Source: Ruegeria meonggei (GTDB taxonomy: Bacteria; Pseudomonadota; Alphaproteobacteria; Rhodobacterales; Rhodobacteraceae). Taken from it: 64,000 bases of DNA. Shown here one piece after another: positions 60,981 to 64,000 of the stretch. Each line of letters opens with the position of its first letter. The first letter of the stretch is position 1. The notes beneath the pieces were generated by a model. That model had not been told where the DNA came from. It ran no database searches and saw only the letters and a program-made list of their open reading frames with translations. The stretch covers positions 32,459 through 96,458 of the forward strand of contig NZ_FWFP01000016.1 in assembly GCF_900172215.1 (NCBI RefSeq), written 5' to 3'. Made by a program: the position numbers and the translations under genes.

Positions 60981-61925
60981 ATGACCATCCAGCTTCGCCC
61001 TCGCCACCCGGAAAAGGCCAAAAAACCCGACAGTGCCATTCCGCGCAAACCCAAGTGGATTCGGCGGAAAAAGGTCGAGGGACCGGAATATTACGAAACC
61101 CGCCGCTTGATGCGCGACCACAATCTGGCGACCGTCTGCGAAGAGGCTGCATGCCCCAATATTGGTGAATGCTGGTCCAAACGCCACGCCACCATGATGA
61201 TCATGGGCGAGGTCTGTACGCGTGGCTGTTCCTTCTGCAACGTCTCCACGGGCCGCCCGGATGCGCTGGACGCGTTTGAACCCGGCCGGGTCGCGGTGGC
61301 GGTGAAAAAACTGGGTCTGCGCCACGTGGTGATCACCAGCGTTGACCGGGACGATCTGCGCGATGGCGGCGCTGAGCATATTGCCCAAACCATCCGTGCT
61401 GTGCGTCACCAGAACCCTGGCACAACGGTAGAAGTCCTGACCCCCGACTTTCTGGGCAAAGGGGATGCGGCTGATCTGGTCTTTGATGCCGCCCCCGACG
61501 TATTCAACCACAATCTGGAAACAGTTCCGCACCTGTATCCCACGGTGCGTCCCGGCGCGCGGTATTATGCATCACTGCGCCTGCTGGACGACGCCAAACG
61601 CGCCAATCCGGAACTGTTTACCAAATCGGGACTGATGGTTGGCCTGGGTGAGACCCTCAATGACGTGCGGCAGGTGATGGATGATCTGCGCGCCGCTCAG
61701 GTCGATTTCCTGACTGTTGGGCAATACCTGCAGCCGACCTCGAAACACCACCCGATCGACCGGTTCTGGACACCCGAAGAGTTTGCTCAGTTGCAACAGA
61801 TCGCCCTGTCCAAAGGCTTTTTGCACGTGTCGGCCACTCCGCTGACCCGTTCGTCGTTCCACGCGGACGAAGATTTTGCCGCCCTCAAGCAGGCCCGCCA
61901 GCGGGCCCTCGCAACAGGGGCATAA
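60981..61925 (+). CDS. lipA: Lipoyl synthase
   Basis: The protein has 314 residues from the ATG at 60981 (AAGGAG nine bases upstream); a GTG at 60963 overlaps lpdA and is less likely. Two Fe-S sites are visible: the auxiliary cluster [12 protein letters not shown] and the radical-SAM cluster CTRGCSFC. The family landmarks [36 protein letters not shown] and GLMVGLGET are present, and the C-terminal [17 protein letters not shown] includes the conserved RSSxxA. It inserts sulphur at C6 and C8 of octanoyl groups on lipoyl domains, including GcvH. Its place after lpdA links lipoylation to the glycine-cleavage genes. Confidence 0.96.
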   Translation: MTIQLRPRHPEKAKKPDSAIPRKPKWIRRKKVEGPEYYETRRLMRDHNLATVCEEAACPNIGECWSKRHATMMIMGEVCTRGCSFCNVSTGRPDALDAFEPGRVAVAVKKLGLRHVVITSVDRDDLRDGGAEHIAQTIRAVRHQNPGTTVEVLTPDFLGKGDAADLVFDAAPDVFNHNLETVPHLYPTVRPGARYYASLRLLDDAKRANPELFTKSGLMVGLGETLNDVRQVMDDLRAAQVDFLTVGQYLQPTSKHHPIDRFWTPEEFAQLQQIALSKGFLHVSATPLTRSSFHADEDFAALKQARQRALATGA

Positions 61926-61950
61926 ACCTAACGCAATTGGGAGGAAATCC

Positions 61951-63369
61951 ATGGAAGCGTTAACTTCAATCACAGGGGCCATCAATGGCGTCGTATGGGG
62001 CCCTTGGATGCTGGCCCTTATCCTCGGCGTCGGCTTCTTCTTGCAGGTCGGGCTGAAATTCATGCCGATCCTGCGTATCGGCACCGGCTTCAAGCTGTTG
62101 TTTGCAGGCCGTGAAGGCCAGGGCGAAGGGCAAATCAGCCCGTTCAACGCGCTGATGACCTCGCTGTCGGCCACCATCGGTACGGGTAACATCGCTGGTG
62201 TGGCGACTGCTGTCTTCCTGGGCGGTCCAGGTGCATTGTTCTGGATGTGGATGACCGCCCTGGTGGGCATGGCCACCAAATATGCCGAGGCGGTTCTGGC
62301 GGTGAAATACCGTGAAAAAGACGAGCTGGGCAACTTTGTCGGCGGCCCGATGTATTACATCAAGAACGGTCTGGGCGCGAAATGGGCCTGGCTGGGTGTA
62401 GCGTTCGCTCTGTTTGGCGGTATTGCGGCGTTTGGCATCGGCAACGGTGTTCAGGCCAACGGCGTGGCCCAAGTGCTGGAAACAAATTTCGGCGTCAATG
62501 AATCGGTCACAGGCATTGTCCTGATGGTCCTGACCGCTGCCGTAATCCTCGGTGGTATCACCCGCATCGGTGCGGTCGCCGGGAAATTGGTTCCGTTCAT
62601 GGCGGTTGCCTACATCGTCGCGGGTCTGCTGGTTCTGCTCTTGAACATTGGCGCAATCGGTGCTGCCATTAGTGACGTATTCACCTACGCGTTTACTCCT
62701 TGGGCTGCAAAAGGCGGCGCGGCTGGCGCAGCGGTATGGCTGGCCATTCGCTTTGGTGTTGCTCGTGGCGTGTTCTCGAACGAAGCCGGTCTGGGTTCTG
62801 CCCCGATTGCACACGCAGCGGCCGAGACCAAAGGTCCGGTCAACCAGGGCCTTATCGCGATGCTGGGCACGTTCATCGATACCATCATCGTCTGCTCGAT
62901 CACCGGTCTGGCGATTATCGCCTCCGGAGCGCTCGATGCATCGATTGCCGACTTTGTCGCCAACGGTGAAACAGAGGGTTACAAGGCAATTTCGGGTGCA
63001 GCTCTGACCTCATTGGCATTCGAAACCACTCTGCCCGGCATCGGCGGCTACCTAATCGCCATCGCATTGTCGATCTTCGCCTTTACCACCATTCTTGGCT
63101 GGTCGTTCTACGGCGAGAAGTGTGTCGAGTTCCTGCTAGGCGTCAAATCCCTGCTCCCCTACCGCATCCTGTGGATCCTTGCGATCTATTTCGGCGCAAC
63201 TGCGGATCTGGGCTTCGTCTGGCTGCTGGCGGACACGCTGAACGCCATGATGGCTATCCCGAACCTGATCGCCCTGGCGCTGCTGAGCCCGATCGTCTTC
63301 AAACTGACGAAAGAGTTCTTTGCCAGCGGTGGCAAGTCGGAAGAATCCGGCGGCACACCCGCCGAATAA
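61951..63369 (+). CDS. Sodium:alanine/glycine symporter (AGCS family)
   Basis: This 472-residue protein uses the ATG at 61951 with GGGAGGAAA upstream; the longer frame from 61876 runs into lipA. It has about eleven hydrophobic segments. Family marks are NALMTSLSATIGTGNIAGVA, FLGGPGALFWMWMTALVGMA, KYAEAVLAVKYRE and GGPMYYIKNGLG, then VFSNEAGLGSAPIAHAA and TTILGWSFYGEKCVEFLLG. It imports alanine or glycine with sodium across the inner membrane. It lies between lipA and gcvT, so glycine is the likely main substrate, feeding the cleavage system. It is followed by a GC-rich hairpin. Confidence 0.92.
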   Translation: MEALTSITGAINGVVWGPWMLALILGVGFFLQVGLKFMPILRIGTGFKLLFAGREGQGEGQISPFNALMTSLSATIGTGNIAGVATAVFLGGPGALFWMWMTALVGMATKYAEAVLAVKYREKDELGNFVGGPMYYIKNGLGAKWAWLGVAFALFGGIAAFGIGNGVQANGVAQVLETNFGVNESVTGIVLMVLTAAVILGGITRIGAVAGKLVPFMAVAYIVAGLLVLLLNIGAIGAAISDVFTYAFTPWAAKGGAAGAAVWLAIRFGVARGVFSNEAGLGSAPIAHAAAETKGPVNQGLIAMLGTFIDTIIVCSITGLAIIASGALDASIADFVANGETEGYKAISGAALTSLAFETTLPGIGGYLIAIALSIFAFTTILGWSFYGEKCVEFLLGVKSLLPYRILWILAIYFGATADLGFVWLLADTLNAMMAIPNLIALALLSPIVFKLTKEFFASGGKSEESGGTPAE

Positions 63370-63387
63370 CTTCGGCCAGAAAGACTG

Positions 63388-63410
63388 CGGAGGGCCTCTC
63401 TGGCCCTCCG
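63388..63410 (+). terminator. GC-rich hairpin after the symporter gene
   Basis: CGGAGGGCC (63388-63396) pairs exactly with GGCCCTCCG (63402-63410) across the loop TCTCT, 18 bases after the symporter stop. It is followed by ATTTCC, only three T, so partial termination or 3'-end protection is more likely than full termination. Confidence 0.6.
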
Positions 63411-63448
63411 ATTTCCGGAACAAAAGTTGAAATTCGAGGAGATGTGTG

Positions 63449-63871
63449 ATGGCCACCAAAATCCTTCTGCCCATTGACCACACCGAAGAAAAATCGTGGA
63501 AACAGGCGCTTCCGGCTGCTTTGGAACAGGCCCGGTTCTACGGGGCTGAACTGCATGCGGTGTCCGTCATTCCCGAGATCATCCAATTGCCGAACTTGCC
63601 CGCCAACTATGGGGCAGGCGCCAGAGACCACGTACGTCAGGCCGTTCAAGTCATTCTGGATCACAACGATGCCAAAGATGTGGAAATTCATATCGAAGAA
63701 GGCAGTGTCTACCGCGAAATCCTGAAATGTGCCTACAAAGAAGGCTTTGACCTGATCGTCATGGCCTCGACCAAAGGCGATTACCCGAATTATGAGATTG
63801 GCCCGAACCTTGCTCGTGTCGTGCGCAATGCGCATTGCACGGTTATGGTTGTGCGCGATCAGTCCCGCTAA
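63449..63871 (+). CDS. UspA-family universal stress protein
   Basis: The protein has 140 residues from the ATG at 63449 (AGGAG eight bases upstream); an adjacent GTG is possible. The Usp fold is evident: [16 protein letters not shown] at the first strand, [17 protein letters not shown], and [20 protein letters not shown], then [17 protein letters not shown]. In ATP-binding members G-x2-G-x9-G-S/T follows the ASTKG turn. Here the second glycine and the final Ser/Thr are not obvious, so it may belong to the non-ATP-binding class. AGCS and UspA genes are often paired in Rhodobacterales, suggesting a regulatory or stress role next to the symporter. Confidence 0.85.
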   Translation: MATKILLPIDHTEEKSWKQALPAALEQARFYGAELHAVSVIPEIIQLPNLPANYGAGARDHVRQAVQVILDHNDAKDVEIHIEEGSVYREILKCAYKEGFDLIVMASTKGDYPNYEIGPNLARVVRNAHCTVMVVRDQSR

Positions 63872-63887
63872 CCGAAAGGCTGGAACA

Positions 63888-64000
63888 ATGACCGAGATTA
63901 AACGCACTCCTTTGCATTCGTTGCATGTTGAATTGGGTGGTAAGCTGGTTGATTTTGCGGGCTGGGAGATGCCTGTTCAGTATCCTTTGGGGATTATGGG
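63888..64000 (+). CDS. gcvT: Glycine cleavage system T protein (aminomethyltransferase), 5' end only
   Basis: The ATG at 63888 opens a frame that runs out of the window. The first residues, [20 protein letters not shown], continue as [17 protein letters not shown], the N-terminal signature of GcvT, where P-L-x-x-x-H and [10 protein letters not shown] are diagnostic. In the complete enzyme this domain binds folate and the protein transfers the methylene group from the H-protein to tetrahydrofolate. It lies 16 bases after the UspA gene and continues the glyA-lpdA-lipA-symporter run; gcvH and gcvP are expected beyond the window. Confidence 0.9.
   Translation, partial: MTEIKRTPLHSLHVELGGKLVDFAGWEMPVQYPLGIM

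Noticed and set aside
61925..61950. Glycine riboswitch upstream of the symporter
   Set aside because: Only 25 bases separate it from lipA, far too short for a riboswitch, and no aptamer pattern was seen upstream of glyA either.

Overview
The window looks like a chromosome segment from a marine alphaproteobacterium of the Roseobacter group (Rhodobacterales). This is inferred from the moderately high GC content, dense short-spaced operons, a short Rhodobacter-type phosphatidylethanolamine N-methyltransferase, an IalB-family protein and a glycine-cleavage/lipoate gene neighbourhood. No rRNA, tRNA, CRISPR array or phage module was recognised.

Layout. 1-279: 3' end of a HisN-like inositol-monophosphatase family gene. 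414-4061 (-): a 1215-residue fusion of an acyltransferase-like region, an AMP-binding (adenylation) domain and a carrier domain. 4785-14435 (+): a sugar/sugar-acid operon with a GntR/FCD regulator, a three-gene sugar ABC importer, a two-subunit GMC-type dehydrogenase, an aldehyde dehydrogenase, an enolase-superfamily dehydratase and a DgoK-type kinase. 14436-15743: degenerate non-coding stretch with a 22-bp perfect palindrome. 15744-29579 (-): a giant 4445-residue autotransporter with about 53 glycine-rich repeats, followed by a small secreted IalB-family protein. 30484-32897 (-): polar amino-acid ABC importer. 32955-34062: a decayed IS5-type element beside an IS6-family transposase fragment. 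34301-44854 (-): one long operon of CocE/NonD hydrolase, DppABCDF-type importer, YtcJ-like amidohydrolase and MlrC-like M81 metallopeptidase, divergent from an XRE-type regulator (44984-45745). 46129-47214 (-): orphan polyamine-binding protein. 47829-50781 (+): TetR regulator, a flavin monooxygenase interrupted by an in-frame TAG, and an SDR. 50966-51385 (-): orphan MbcA/ParS/Xre antitoxin-like protein. 51872-52735 (+): TIM-barrel isomerase/epimerase. 52852-55092 (-): unrecognised polytopic membrane protein. 55310-57384 (-): psd-pssA-pmtA phospholipid operon. 57569-58174 (-): XRE-cupin regulator, divergent from 58321-64000 (+): glyA, lpdA, lipA, a sodium:alanine/glycine symporter, a UspA protein and the start of gcvT.

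The right end (about 51.9-64 kb) reads as ordinary core genome: PE/PC lipid synthesis plus glycine/one-carbon metabolism and lipoylation. The left and centre (about 4-51 kb) read as accessory modules. Four decayed IS6-family transposase fragments (about 4.2-4.6, 29.9-30.05, 33.7-34.06 and 45.9-46.0 kb) sit at module boundaries, which suggests stepwise insertion of catabolic and adhesin cassettes.

The items most worth following up are the giant repeat autotransporter, the acyltransferase-like/adenylation/carrier fusion, the peptide or amide utilisation operon, the TAG-interrupted monooxygenase and the IS6 boundary pattern. Functions come from motifs read by eye; no database search was possible.
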